DNA of 64,000 nucleotides from Bact-08 sp964533215 (GTDB lineage: Bacteria; Bacteroidota; Bacteroidia; Bacteroidales; UBA932), in the NCBI GenBank assembly GCA_964533215.1, contig CAZHLJ010000002.1, positions 186,001-250,000 on the forward strand, written 5' to 3'. A model generated the notes under the pieces. That model saw only the letters and a list, made by a program, of their open reading frames with translations, was not told the DNA's origin and did not search any database. The number at the start of each line of letters is the position of its first letter. Position 1 is the stretch's first letter. Below are positions 1 through 9,283 of this stretch, piece by piece. Position numbers and translations under genes: made by a program.

Positions 1-32
1 AATCAAATTTTTTCAAAAGTAGTGAATAATCG

Positions 33-40
33 TATCTTTG
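33..40 (+). promoter_or_regulatory. -7 promoter box for ileS
   Basis: TATCTTTG matches the Bacteroidetes -7 consensus TAnnTTTG and lies 22 bases before the ileS start codon. The -33 region is only T-rich, so the promoter is partly supported. Confidence 0.5.
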
Positions 41-62
41 CAAATTCAAAATTGAAACTAAG

Positions 63-3000
63 ATGAAGTTTGCCGAGTACAGAAATTTGGATTTAGTAGA
101 GATCAACCGCTCTGTGTTGAAGAAGTGGAAAAACGAGCATGTTTTTTTAAAAACCATCTCAGAGAGAGAGGGAGCAGAGAAATTTATATTTTTGGAGGGA
201 CCGCCTTCGGCAAACGGCATGCCTGGCATTCACCACGTAATGGCTAGATCCATAAAGGATGTCTTCTGCAGATATAAAACGCAGAAAGGATATCTTGTCG
301 AGAGAAAGGCCGGCTGGGACACACATGGGCTTCCTGTTGAGCTAGGCGTGGAAAAAAAACTTGGCATTACAAAGGAGGACATTGGAAAGACCATCTCTGT
401 TGAAGAGTACAACTCTGCCTGCCGTAAGGAGGTGATGAAGTACACAAAAGAGTGGGAGGCACTGACTGAACAGATAGGCTACTGGGTTGATATGAAAAAC
501 CCGTACATCACATATGACAACAGATACATAGAAACTCTCTGGTATTTGCTGAAAGATCTGTACAAGAAGGGTTTGCTTTATAAGGGATATTCTATCCAGC
601 CATTCTCTCCTGCGGCAGGTACAGGGTTAAGTACTCATGAACTTAATCAGCCGGGGTGTTACAGGGATGTAAAGGATACAACATGCGTGGCCCAGTTTAA
701 GGTGATAAGGGACGATAAGTCTGAACGGTTTTTTACTGGAGAAACTTTGAACGGCAAAGAGTTACCATTATATTTTCTGGCATGGACAACTACTCCATGG
801 ACACTGCCTTCAAACACAGCGTTATGTGTAGGACCCAACATCAATTACATAAAGGTCATATCATTCAATCCATATACTGGAGAACCAAATGTATATATTC
901 TAGCAGAGGAGCTTCTGTATTCTCATTTCAATCAAAAGGCCGAGGGCATTGCCCTTGAAGATTACAAGCCTGGGGACAAGCTTATACCTTTCAAGGTTGT
1001 GGGTATTGCATGCAATGCTGATACAACAGCCATCAAAGGATCGGAATTATGTGGAACAAGATATGAGCAGCTTATACCTTGGGTAAACCCGGGTTTAAAC
1101 AGCTTCAAGGTAATTCCCGGAGATTTTGTCACTACATCGGATGGTACCGGGATAGTACACATAGCACCTACTTTTGGTGCAGATGATGACAAGGTTGCCA
1201 AGGTTAACGGAGTCCCACCACTTATGGTCATGGATAAGGATGGACAGATGCAGGCTCTGGTAGACAGAACCGGCAAATTTTACAATATTGAGGAGCTGGA
1301 CACAGCCTTTGTCAAAGAGAATGTAAATGCAGAATCCTATTCCCAATATGCAGGCAGATTTGTTAAAAACGCATATGACCCTGCACTTTCCGAAAATGAC
1401 ACCACTCTTGATGTGGATTTGGCAGTTATGCTCAAACAGCAAGGATTGGCCTTCAAGATAGAAAAACATATTCACTCCTATCCACATTGCTGGAGAACAG
1501 ATAAACCTGTTCTCTATTATCCATTGGATTCTTGGTTTATAAAAACCACAGCAGTCCAGGATAGGATGATAGAACTCAATAAGACAATTAATTGGAAACC
1601 AGAAGCTACAGGAAGCGGACGTTTTGGCAAGTGGTTGGAAAATCTTCAGGATTGGAACCTATCCAGAAGCAGATACTGGGGAACACCTCTACCAATCTGG
1701 AGAACGGAAGATGGAAAAGAGGAGATGATAGTTGGCTCTGCCGCAGAACTTTACGAAGAGATAGAGAAAGCAGTGAAAGTCGGCTTTATGGCATCAAATC
1801 CTCTCAAGGAGAAAGGATTCGATCCAACTGATTTCAGCAAGGATAATTATGAAAAGATAGACCTGCATCGCCCATATGTAGACAACTTCATACTTGTCTC
1901 TCCAAATGGAGAAAGAATGAAGAGAGAGGCAGACCTCATTGATGTGTGGTTTGATTCCGGAGCAATGCCGTTTGCTCAGATGGGATTAGAGAAACTAGGC
2001 ACAGAGGAGTTCGGGCATACAGGAGACTTTATTGCAGAGGGTGTTGATCAGACCAGAGGATGGTTCTTTACACTCCATGCAATAGCAACAATGATAAGCG
2101 ACAAAGTTGCTTTTAAAACGGTGGTTTCCAATGGACTTGTTCTGGACAAGGATGGAAACAAAATGAGTAAGCGACTGGGAAATGCTGTCGATCCGTTTTC
2201 CACTCTTGACGAGTATGGAGCTGATGCAACCCGTTGGTATATGCTGACAAATGCTCAGCCTTGGGACAATCTTAAATTCGATATTAATGGAGTTGACGAA
2301 GTCCGTAGAAAATTTTTCGGCACTCTCTACAATACTTATTCATTCTTTGCCCTTTATGCAAACGTAGATAAATTTATCAATGATCAGCCTCAGATCCCTG
2401 TGAACGAGCGTCCTGAAATAGACAGATGGATTATCTCCTTGCTTAACACTCTAATAAAAGAGGTGGAAGATGCATACGAGACATATGATGTTACAAATGC
2501 CGGCAGGAAAATACAGGATTTTGTAGGCGATAACCTGAGCAACTGGTATGTGCGTCTCAACAGAAAAAGATTCTGGGGTGGTGAGATGGACTCTGACAAA
2601 TTATCGGCATACCAGACACTATACAGCTGTCTTGAGACAGTGGCAATATTGTCAGCTCCAATTGCTCCATTTTTTATGGACCGGATGTTTACTGATCTCA
2701 ATGATGTCACAGGAAAGTATAATGAGATTTCGGTTCACCTTATGCTTATGCCTGAAGCTGACAACAGTGTCATAGACAAGGATCTGGAGGAGAGAATGGA
2801 ACTCGCGCAACGAGCATCATCTATGATCTTGGCTCTTAGAAGGAAGGTTAGTATAAAAGTCCGCCAGCCTTTGGCAAAAATTCTCATACCTGTTCTGGAT
2901 CCTAAAATTCAGGAACAGTTCGAGCTGATTAAAAATCTTGTTCTTGGAGAGGTAAATGTCAAAGAGGTGGAATATATTCACGATACTAAGGGTTTGATAA

Positions 3001-3524
3001 CAAAAAAAATCAAACCAAACTTCAAGACATTGGGTAAGAAATTCGGAAAGCAAATGAAGGAAATTTCAAACGCATTTCTTAACTTTACACAAGAACAGAT
3101 ATTGGAAATTGAAGCTAGCGACAACTATACTTTTACTTTGGCTTCAGGGGATGTTATTCTTACGCCTGAAGATGTAGAGATAACTTCTGAGGATATGCCG
3201 GGATGGTTAGTTGCCGTTGACGGAAAGCTGACATTAGCTCTGGATATTAAAGTGAGCGAATCGTTGAGGAGAGAAGGGGTGGCCCGGGAACTTGTAAACA
3301 GGATACAAAACCTCAGGAAGGAGTGCAAATTTGAGGTGACGGACAAGATAAGAGTGATCCTGCAACCGCTCCCTGAGATAGAAGAGACACTGTCTGACTA
3401 TTCTGATTATATATGCAATCAGACTCTTGCCAACAAGATTGAACTGCAGGAAAGTATTCCTGGAGCATCATCAATAGAGTGGGATGAAGGTACAATTGAC
3501 ATTAAAGTAGAAAAAACATCTTAA
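63..3524 (+). CDS. ileS: Isoleucine--tRNA ligase
   Basis: Cytoplasmic class I aminoacyl-tRNA synthetase that charges tRNA-Ile with isoleucine and edits valine. The HIGH-type signature appears as PGIHH at residues 54-58. The editing-domain motif WTTTPWTLPSNTA is at 241-253 and KMSKR is at 700-704. At 1153 residues it is longer than the E. coli enzyme and lacks an obvious C-terminal zinc-finger cysteine set, as expected for the long, eukaryote-like IleS of Bacteroidetes; members of that type can tolerate mupirocin (family knowledge, not shown here). The start is the first ATG after a -7 box. The guanine deaminase gene follows after 5 bases, so the two are probably cotranscribed. Confidence 0.97.
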   Translation: MKFAEYRNLDLVEINRSVLKKWKNEHVFLKTISEREGAEKFIFLEGPPSANGMPGIHHVMARSIKDVFCRYKTQKGYLVERKAGWDTHGLPVELGVEKKLGITKEDIGKTISVEEYNSACRKEVMKYTKEWEALTEQIGYWVDMKNPYITYDNRYIETLWYLLKDLYKKGLLYKGYSIQPFSPAAGTGLSTHELNQPGCYRDVKDTTCVAQFKVIRDDKSERFFTGETLNGKELPLYFLAWTTTPWTLPSNTALCVGPNINYIKVISFNPYTGEPNVYILAEELLYSHFNQKAEGIALEDYKPGDKLIPFKVVGIACNADTTAIKGSELCGTRYEQLIPWVNPGLNSFKVIPGDFVTTSDGTGIVHIAPTFGADDDKVAKVNGVPPLMVMDKDGQMQALVDRTGKFYNIEELDTAFVKENVNAESYSQYAGRFVKNAYDPALSENDTTLDVDLAVMLKQQGLAFKIEKHIHSYPHCWRTDKPVLYYPLDSWFIKTTAVQDRMIELNKTINWKPEATGSGRFGKWLENLQDWNLSRSRYWGTPLPIWRTEDGKEEMIVGSAAELYEEIEKAVKVGFMASNPLKEKGFDPTDFSKDNYEKIDLHRPYVDNFILVSPNGERMKREADLIDVWFDSGAMPFAQMGLEKLGTEEFGHTGDFIAEGVDQTRGWFFTLHAIATMISDKVAFKTVVSNGLVLDKDGNKMSKRLGNAVDPFSTLDEYGADATRWYMLTNAQPWDNLKFDINGVDEVRRKFFGTLYNTYSFFALYANVDKFINDQPQIPVNERPEIDRWIISLLNTLIKEVEDAYETYDVTNAGRKIQDFVGDNLSNWYVRLNRKRFWGGEMDSDKLSAYQTLYSCLETVAILSAPIAPFFMDRMFTDLNDVTGKYNEISVHLMLMPEADNSVIDKDLEERMELAQRASSMILALRRKVSIKVRQPLAKILIPVLDPKIQEQFELIKNLVLGEVNVKEVEYIHDTKGLITKKIKPNFKTLGKKFGKQMKEISNAFLNFTQEQILEIEASDNYTFTLASGDVILTPEDVEITSEDMPGWLVAVDGKLTLALDIKVSESLRREGVARELVNRIQNLRKECKFEVTDKIRVILQPLPEIEETLSDYSDYICNQTLANKIELQESIPGASSIEWDEGTIDIKVEKTS

Positions 3525-3529
3525 TAAGT

Positions 3530-4003
3530 ATGGATAAAACCCGCAGATACATGCTTGATGCAATAGCTCTGGCAGCTAAAAACGCCAGATCTTCCACAGG
3601 AGGTCCCTTTGGAGCTATTGTAGTGAAAGGAGGGGAGATAATCAGCACTGCAGTAAATACTGTCACTACTGATAAAGATCCTACTGCTCACGCTGAAGTA
3701 AATGCAATACGGGCTGCTTGCAGGAAACTTGGTACATTTGATCTGACTGGCTGTACCCTTTATTCCAGTTGCGAACCTTGTCCTATGTGTCTTTCTGCAG
3801 CCTACTGGGCTCACATTGAAAAAATTTATTTTGCAACTGACAGAAAGGCAGCAGAAAAAGCTGGCTTCAGCGATGCTTTCATATATGATCAGTTAGGATT
3901 GCCTTTTGAAAAACGCTCTATTCCTACTGAGCAGATTTTTGAAGATGAAGGTAATGAGCCATTTACATTATGGTTGAAAAATGAAGCCAAGATTCCGTAT
4001 TAA
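3530..4003 (+). CDS. guaD: Guanine deaminase (CDA-fold nucleoside deaminase)
   Basis: Zinc-dependent deaminase of the cytidine deaminase fold. HAE at residues 54-56 (zinc His54, catalytic Glu56) and PCPMC at 83-87 (zinc Cys84 and Cys87) form the active site. The overall sequence, including the GGPFGA start, CEPCPMCL and the AGF.D.FIY region, closely resembles Bacillus subtilis GuaD, which converts guanine to xanthine in purine salvage; the length of 157 also matches. A tRNA adenosine deaminase (TadA) is the main alternative, but the C-terminal half fits GuaD better. It lies 5 bases after ileS. Confidence 0.85.
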   Translation: MDKTRRYMLDAIALAAKNARSSTGGPFGAIVVKGGEIISTAVNTVTTDKDPTAHAEVNAIRAACRKLGTFDLTGCTLYSSCEPCPMCLSAAYWAHIEKIYFATDRKAAEKAGFSDAFIYDQLGLPFEKRSIPTEQIFEDEGNEPFTLWLKNEAKIPY

Positions 4004-4004
4004 A

Positions 4005-4035
4005 ATTGTTCCTAATATATTAATTATTATCTTTA
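4005..4035 (+). promoter_or_regulatory. Promoter for dksA-like gene and lspA
   Basis: ATTG at 4005-4008, a 19-base spacer, and TATCTTTA at 4028-4035 match the Bacteroidetes -33/-7 arrangement. It sits 22 bases before the dksA-like start codon. Confidence 0.6.
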
Positions 4036-4057
4036 CGTTTTTAAATAGAATAGAGAT

Positions 4058-4465
4058 ATGACAAAGAAAGGGAAAACAGAAGAAGAGGTATTGGAAAAAG
4101 TTCGTTACAGCGACGAGGAGCTACATATGTTCAAAGAGCTCATCCAGCAAAAACTCGAGGCTGCCCAAGTTGAATATCAGCAGCTTAAATCAGCTGTAAC
4201 ACATAGCTCAAGCAATGATACTGAGGATACTTCACCTACGTTCAAGGTGTTGGAGGAGGGTGCTTCTGCTTTGTCAAAGGAGGAGGCTGGTCAGCTTGCC
4301 CAACGTCAGTTCAAGTTTATCCAATCGTTGGAAGCTGCTCTTATAAGAATTGAAAACAAGACATATGGCATCTGCCGTGAGACTGGTAAACTAATACCAA
4401 AAGAGAGACTATTGTTGGTTCCTCATGCAACTCTCTGTGTAGAAGCAAAAAATAAGAGAGATTAA
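4058..4465 (+). CDS. TraR/DksA-family protein with degenerate zinc finger
   Basis: Small regulator expected to enter the RNA polymerase secondary channel, like DksA. The first part (about 10-100) is helical and charged and could form the DksA coiled coil. The C-terminal zinc-finger region has only two of the usual four cysteines: Cys106 (second position is Thr109) and Cys127 (partner is Lys or Ala). The fold is recognisable from YGICRETGKLIPKERL and the ATLC.EAK tail. Zinc-less DksA proteins are common in this phylum, so the loss is probably not a defect. lspA follows after 4 bases, a typical pairing in Bacteroidetes. Confidence 0.85.
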   Translation: MTKKGKTEEEVLEKVRYSDEELHMFKELIQQKLEAAQVEYQQLKSAVTHSSSNDTEDTSPTFKVLEEGASALSKEEAGQLAQRQFKFIQSLEAALIRIENKTYGICRETGKLIPKERLLLVPHATLCVEAKNKRD

Positions 4466-4469
4466 CTCT

Positions 4470-5090
4470 ATGCGACTTTCTAAAGGAAAGAAGATCACCA
4501 TATTTGTAGTTCTGATATTGCTGATAGACCAGATTGTAAAAATCTGGATAAAATCGCATATGACCATGGGTGAAAGTATTCATGTATTCGGGAACTGGTT
4601 TCAGATCTATTTTATTGAAAACAATGGGATGGCCTTTGGTATGCAATTAGGAGGTGCTATGGGCAAATTTCTGTTAAGTGTCTTCAGGATAGCTCTTGCC
4701 GGGTTCATGATCTATTATCTCAACAAGCTGGTGAAGTCAAAAGCACCCACCGGTGTTCTTATTGGTGTGGCTTTGATTCTGGTTGGGGCAATCGGAAATA
4801 TTTTTGACAGTCTCTTTTATGGTCTTATTTTCAGTGAGTCTACATTTACTGAGGTTGCTACACTTTTCCCGGACGGGGGTGGGTATGCTCCTTTCCTCTT
4901 CGGTAGGGTTGTAGATATGCTTTACTTTCCTATAATTAACACAACCCTCCCTGATTGGATTCCAATATGGGGAGGGAGTGATTTCATATTTTTCAGACCA
5001 ATTTTCAATATAGCAGATTCATGTATTACAGTTGGTGTAATATATATGCTGCTGTTTCAGAGGAAGTTCTTTACTTCAGCTTCTCAATAA
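4470..5090 (+). CDS. lspA: Lipoprotein signal peptidase (signal peptidase II)
   Basis: Inner-membrane aspartyl protease that removes the signal peptide from prolipoproteins after lipidation. Membrane segments are visible near residues 9-24, 66-83 and 98-113 and at the C-terminal end. The catalytic aspartates are Asp149 in GRVVDM and Asp183 in FNIADS; the NNGMAFG and GAIGNIFD motifs are also present. At 206 residues it is longer than E. coli LspA because of an insertion (about 118-170), common in Bacteroidetes. It is cotranscribed with the dksA-like gene. Its last 20 bases overlap the end of the convergent sigma factor gene. Confidence 0.96.
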   Translation: MRLSKGKKITIFVVLILLIDQIVKIWIKSHMTMGESIHVFGNWFQIYFIENNGMAFGMQLGGAMGKFLLSVFRIALAGFMIYYLNKLVKSKAPTGVLIGVALILVGAIGNIFDSLFYGLIFSESTFTEVATLFPDGGGYAPFLFGRVVDMLYFPIINTTLPDWIPIWGGSDFIFFRPIFNIADSCITVGVIYMLLFQRKFFTSASQ

Positions 5091-5559
5091 GTTTCTGTCT
5101 GGAGAAGTGTATCCTGCTTTTGACTGTTCCTAAGTGCAGGCCAAGTTCGTCTGCTATCTCCTGATATTTATAGCCATTGTCATGCATCTGAAACGGGATG
5201 CGGAACTCAGGTTCCAACTCGTTCACAACACTGTTAAGCTCCCTGAATCCAAAGTCCGTCTCAGGACCTAGGTCAGATGGTCTGCTGTTCATGACATACT
5301 CATGCACATCATCATTAAATAAAGTCTGCCTTTTTGTCCGTCTTCGGTAGTCATTTATAAAGGTATTCTTCATTATTGTATAAACCCATGCTTTTATATT
5401 GGTATGTTCGTTGAACTTTTCCTGGTTGTTCAGTGCCTTAAAGAATGTCTCCTGGACTAAATCTTTGGCATCATCTCTATTAGATGTAAGGCTATATGCG
5501 TATCTGGAAAGATTTTTTTCCAGCTCTATGATCTCTTTCTGGAATGTATTGCTTTTCAT
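5071..5559 (-). CDS. ECF-family RNA polymerase sigma factor
   Basis: Sigma-70 family extracytoplasmic-function sigma factor. Region 2 carries RDDAKDLVQETFFKAL and AWVYTIMKNTFINDYRR; region 4 carries the helix-turn-helix YQEIADELGLHLGTVKSRI. I chose the ATG at 5559, giving 162 residues, because the 17 codons upstream (to 5610) do not look like sigma-factor sequence. No anti-sigma gene is adjacent, unlike the two other sigma factors in this window. The target regulon cannot be told from the sequence. Its 3' end overlaps lspA by 20 bases, tail to tail. Confidence 0.9.
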   Translation of the reverse strand: MKSNTFQKEIIELEKNLSRYAYSLTSNRDDAKDLVQETFFKALNNQEKFNEHTNIKAWVYTIMKNTFINDYRRRTKRQTLFNDDVHEYVMNSRPSDLGPETDFGFRELNSVVNELEPEFRIPFQMHDNGYKYQEIADELGLHLGTVKSRIHFSRQKLIEKLK

Positions 5560-5678
5560 ATAGTCAAATATTTGTTGTTTAACAATCTGGAATGACAAAA
5601 TACATGCCACGTTATGTAACGGTCCGTGGATGTAAATCCCATATAAATTTAAAAAAAATTGTTTAAATTGACAATACT

Positions 5679-5710
5679 TTTTGGAGTAAAAGAAAAATTA
5701 AATATCTTTG
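5679..5710 (+). promoter_or_regulatory. Promoter for tRNA-Ser
   Basis: TTTTG at 5679-5683, a 19-base spacer, and TATCTTTG at 5703-5710 give a full match to the Bacteroidetes promoter pattern. The tRNA begins 15 bases downstream. Confidence 0.75.
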
Positions 5711-5724
5711 CAGCCCAATCCAAA

Positions 5725-5809
5725 GGAGAGATGGCAGAGTGGTCGATTGCGGCGGTCTTGAAAACCGTTGAACCGTGAGGTTCCTGGGGTTCGAATCCCT
5801 ATCTCTCCG
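5725..5809 (+). tRNA. tRNA-Ser (anticodon TGA)
   Basis: The acceptor stem GGAGAGA (5725-5731) pairs with TCTCTCC (5802-5808). The anticodon loop CTTGAAA (5757-5763) carries anticodon TGA at 5759-5761. A long variable arm and the T-loop GGTTCGAATCC are present, as expected of a class II serine tRNA. The 3' CCA is not fully encoded. Confidence 0.97.
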
Positions 5810-5820
5810 CAAAAAATTAA

Positions 5821-5858
5821 AGAGTCGGTTTAAGTAAACTTAGCCGGCTCTTTTTTTT
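5821..5858 (+). terminator. Rho-independent terminator after tRNA-Ser
   Basis: AGAGTCGG (5821-5828) pairs with CCGGCTCT (5844-5851) with one G-T pair, followed by eight T. Confidence 0.9.
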
Positions 5859-5859
5859 A

Positions 5860-6476
5860 TTCCCAAGGCAGCGTTAAAAAACGTACATTAATTTTTAGAA
5901 GTGGCACGCTTGAGTCTTTTTTTTGGTTTGGGTTTGGCTTAAAATTGCCCGATCAGAATCAGCTACTTGTTGATTATTTCAATTTTATTCAATAAAACTG
6001 AAGATATGAGCCGATATTATAACATAAAAAGTTTATGAGGCCTGTGCAGCTTGTAGATATGCACGAAAATCAAATAATTATAAAGTCTCTTGTGTATATA
6101 ATTTAGGTGTATGAAATTTGCCTATACCTTAATTTAATACGAGTTATAAAGCTTAAATCTCTGATATTTAATTGAATAGAGAGACTGCGCATTTTTATGC
6201 AAACTGTACATTTACTTAACAATCTGAATGTCAATAAAATTTTGATTAAAAATTTAATTTATATGTTGGATAGAATAAATATTTAGCTATATTTGTACGT
6301 GCAATATGTATGTTGTGTTTGCACATATGCATTTTTGTATGACAGATTCTTTGCGAGTATAGAATATATTTATATATATTTGTGTCCGCGAAGCGTAAGA
6401 TTTTGAAAAAATTAATTACCTATATTTGCCAATCAAAAAATTTTGTTTAACCAAAGTATTTAACTAAAAATTAAAA
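5860..6476. other. AT-rich gene-free region upstream of the surface lipoprotein
   Basis: About 617 bases without a supportable gene, very AT-rich. It contains three TATATTTG -7-like boxes, at 6288-6295, 6375-6382 and 6421-6428, all pointing toward the large lipoprotein gene. This suggests a strong or multi-start promoter region with a long 5' leader. No RNA gene was recognised. Confidence 0.6.
6266..6295 (+). promoter_or_regulatory. Candidate promoter for the surface lipoprotein gene
   Basis: TTG at 6266-6268, a 19-base spacer, and TATATTTG at 6288-6295. It is the best-spaced of three -7-like boxes in this leader and would give a 5' UTR of about 175 bases. Use of the boxes at 6375 or 6421 instead is possible. 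Confidence 0.5.
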
Positions 6477-9095
6477 ATGAAAAGAAAAATCACATTCCTA
6501 GGTATTTGTGTGCTTTTATGTACACTTGTGATCTCGTTGGGTTCTTGTCAGAAAGACTATTCTGATGACATCGACCAACTGAAAGTAGACGTTGCAGCTA
6601 ACAAGACTGCTATCGCTGCCCTTAATACGGCAATCACTTCTGGCAAGCTGATTTCATCAGTTACCAGTATCACAAACGGTTATCAGATTAAATTCTCTGA
6701 CAACACTACCATCAACGTACTTAACGGTACAAACGGTACTAACGGTACAAACGGTACTAACGGTACAAACGGTGCTAACGGTTTCACTCCTATCGTAGGT
6801 ATTGATGCTGCTGGTTACTGGACTGTTATTGCAACTAATGGCGGAACTGCTACCCGCATTAAAGATGCAAGCGGTAATGATGTACTTGCTAAAATCAACA
6901 ATAACAATGTTTCATCTGCAAATGGTTATTTGACTGTTAACGGCGTTGCCACTACAGTTCAGATTCCTACAATCGTTTTCGATTCAGTTAACAATGTTCT
7001 TGTAGTTACTATTTTAAACAATGGAGTTCTTACCAGCTACAATGTAGGCCTTGCTTCTGATTTCGTTCTTGGTAACGATATCATCGGTTTGGTTTCTCCT
7101 ATCGGAACAACTACTGGTATCATCAGCTTCGGTTCAGTTCCTGCTACATCTGCCGCATATATTGCTGCTTACGGTGCTGCTATGCCAGCTGCTGTTCAGA
7201 CTTGGTCTGGTGTTACTTATGGTACACTTCTTCGTTCTTCAGGTAAATTGCCTGTAATCGTTAATCCAGCTCTTGCTTCTATCAATGGTTATGCTTTTGA
7301 GGTTATCAAATCTGACGGCTCTCTTTATGCAATCCAGCCATCATCTGTAGCCGCTGGTTACACTGGTGCTTTTGCTCAGTATGCTTCTGCTGCAACAAAT
7401 GGTCTTTACACCTTAAACTTTGCTCCTGCTGCTGCTCTTGCTGCTGCTAATGTAGGTGAGACTGGTGAGTTGGCTATCCGCGCAACTAAGGGTACTCGTC
7501 AAGTATTCTCTGGATACCAATATAAGATTAAAGTTCAGGCTGATGTTAATACAGTATTTGCTGCAAATGCAGATTTCGCAAACCCTGTATACATTCCAAT
7601 CGGAACAACAAAGAGTCTGTTGTACTACTATAACAGGACTGACGTTGCTCCTGCAAGAAGACTTACTGCAACTGACTTCTTCAAGAGCGGTGCTTATATA
7701 GTTCCTACACCTGGTAATACTGACGTAGAAAACTACATCACAACTTCTGATGCAAATGTTACTACTACAACTACTACTGCTACTGTAACCAACCTTAATA
7801 ATAAGATCATTCCGTTCAAGATTAAAACTATGGACTGGTTGGGTAAATATTCAGAAAATGATTTGAATGTTACTTTCTACTCTGCTTTGAACAATGCTAT
7901 CTCTGCTATTTCAGTTGGCTCACATACTCTTAATGCTTCTGCAACTCTTTCTGATCACCAGAAAACAGTTATGTTGACTTCTATGTTTACAGAACTTGAC
8001 GCTCTTGGAAAGACTGAACTTTGGAGAAACAATGCTACTAACGTAGAGGTTAAACTTACTTATGGCACTCCAGCTGTCATCATCCCTGGTGTTACTTATG
8101 AGTTCTTGGATGCTAACAATAATGTAGTTGCTGCTGACGCTGCAGGTACTTGGGGACCAGTTTTGACAACAGCTGCTAAGATTCAGGATGTTCGTAAGAT
8201 CAGATACACATTTGACCAGACTGCTGCTATCCCTGGTGATTTCACAGCTAAATTGCAATTCACAGATCGTCGTGCTTATGCTACTGAAACTCCTTTCACT
8301 GTTAGCATGCCGTTCTCAATTGTTAACCCTACTGTTGACCTAGTTGCTGCTGCTGCTCATAAGGCAAGCATGTTCAATGGTCAGACATTGACAGTATATG
8401 GAACTTCTGCAGGTCCAGTTGCACAGGATGTATACCCTACATACTATGATCTTTTCAAAGCTTATGTAAACCTTACAGCTAATGCTACTGAAACTCTTCC
8501 AGCTATTGGTTTCAATAACTATAGATTCGTATCTACAGATGCAGTTACTGTTGCTCATCCTAATCCACTTTCAGGTGTATTAAGCGTAAACAGTAATGAG
8601 CGTTTTGCAATTACAAGTGCTACAATTTACGATTCATACAATGTTGACCTTTATTACTACTACTTCGGTAATGTTAACAATAAGGTTAAATTGGAGACAA
8701 TCACTGTAACTTCTAAGAGTGAGGTTAAAGAGGGTAACAAGGTAGATCTTACTCCTGCTGCTCCAGCTCCTGCAATTCTTCAGGTAACTAACGGTGATCT
8801 TGCTACTGTACGTCATTTCGCTCCTTACTACAGAATTAACGATTACCTTAACAACAATCTTAATGTATTTGGTGTAAGAGACGGTAGAGTAGCTAATGTT
8901 ACTGCTGTTGCTCAGGCTGATCTAGCTCACCTTGTAAGTATCGTTGCTAATGGTACAGATTGGGATATCAAAGCTACCAACGCTGTTGCTGAACTTCCTA
9001 CAGCTTTTGTAGATGTTCCTGTAACTTTGACAATCACAGATCTTTACTCAGTTACTAAGACTTATACTCTTAATGTAAGAGTTGTAAAACCGTAA
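6477..9095 (+). CDS. Large surface lipoprotein with DUF4988-like N-terminus and G-T-N repeats
   Basis: An 872-residue predicted lipoprotein with a lysine-rich start, hydrophobic core and lipobox LGSC (Cys24). Residues 29-57 (SDDIDQLK through AIAAL) look like a short coiled coil, followed by a strand-rich stretch and a collagen-like G-T-N repeat at 84-103. The order Cys - coiled coil - G-x-x repeat - ITNG/INVLNG resembles the N-terminal domain called DUF4988 in Bacteroidetes surface proteins. The remainder is rich in Ala, Thr, Val and Asn and I recognise no enzyme domain. Codon use is strongly biased to GCT, ACT, GTT and AAC, unlike its neighbours, which with the long promoter region and strong terminator suggests very high expression. 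A structural or S-layer-like surface role is inference. Confidence 0.75.
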   Translation: MKRKITFLGICVLLCTLVISLGSCQKDYSDDIDQLKVDVAANKTAIAALNTAITSGKLISSVTSITNGYQIKFSDNTTINVLNGTNGTNGTNGTNGTNGANGFTPIVGIDAAGYWTVIATNGGTATRIKDASGNDVLAKINNNNVSSANGYLTVNGVATTVQIPTIVFDSVNNVLVVTILNNGVLTSYNVGLASDFVLGNDIIGLVSPIGTTTGIISFGSVPATSAAYIAAYGAAMPAAVQTWSGVTYGTLLRSSGKLPVIVNPALASINGYAFEVIKSDGSLYAIQPSSVAAGYTGAFAQYASAATNGLYTLNFAPAAALAAANVGETGELAIRATKGTRQVFSGYQYKIKVQADVNTVFAANADFANPVYIPIGTTKSLLYYYNRTDVAPARRLTATDFFKSGAYIVPTPGNTDVENYITTSDANVTTTTTTATVTNLNNKIIPFKIKTMDWLGKYSENDLNVTFYSALNNAISAISVGSHTLNASATLSDHQKTVMLTSMFTELDALGKTELWRNNATNVEVKLTYGTPAVIIPGVTYEFLDANNNVVAADAAGTWGPVLTTAAKIQDVRKIRYTFDQTAAIPGDFTAKLQFTDRRAYATETPFTVSMPFSIVNPTVDLVAAAAHKASMFNGQTLTVYGTSAGPVAQDVYPTYYDLFKAYVNLTANATETLPAIGFNNYRFVSTDAVTVAHPNPLSGVLSVNSNERFAITSATIYDSYNVDLYYYYFGNVNNKVKLETITVTSKSEVKEGNKVDLTPAAPAPAILQVTNGDLATVRHFAPYYRINDYLNNNLNVFGVRDGRVANVTAVAQADLAHLVSIVANGTDWDIKATNAVAELPTAFVDVPVTLTITDLYSVTKTYTLNVRVVKP
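6726..6779 (+). repeat. 18-bp coding tandem repeat, three copies
   Basis: Three consecutive 18-base units, GGTACAAACGGTACTAAC at 6726-6743 and 6744-6761, and a third at 6762-6779 with one change (GCT for ACT). Each encodes Gly-Thr-Asn twice, alternating ACA and ACT for Thr. This unit is prone to copy-number change. Confidence 0.9.
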
Positions 9096-9117
9096 CTTTT
9101 TAAGTTCTAAATATTTA

Positions 9118-9146
9118 AGAGCACCTTTCGGGGTGCTCTTTTTTTT
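9118..9146 (+). terminator. Rho-independent terminator of the surface lipoprotein gene
   Basis: AGAGCACC (9118-9125) pairs with GGTGCTCT (9132-9139), followed by a run of T to 9146. Confidence 0.92.
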
Positions 9147-9283
9147 ATATACTCCTGAGCTAAAAAATTCTGTCTTAAATGACGTTCTCAGCATCCTAAG
9201 TATCACATCTTTATTGTACTGCAAACCTTATATACATCAATCTAATCTGAACCAATTTTATTGGGAAATGTTATAGTATCAAT

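Noticed and set aside
5900..5915. GTGGCACGCTTGAG, similar to a sigma-54 -24 box
   Set aside because: No TTGC-type -12 element follows at the right spacing, and it is far from the next gene.
6006..6038. Ten-codon frame MSRYYNIKSL in the leader of the surface lipoprotein gene
   Set aside because: Too short, no regulatory codon run, no terminator next to it.
9252..9264. CCAAT-TTT-ATTGG palindrome before the GNAT gene
   Set aside because: It shares only CCAAT/ATTGG with REP arms and lacks the GTGGCAAA core; probably chance in AT-rich DNA.
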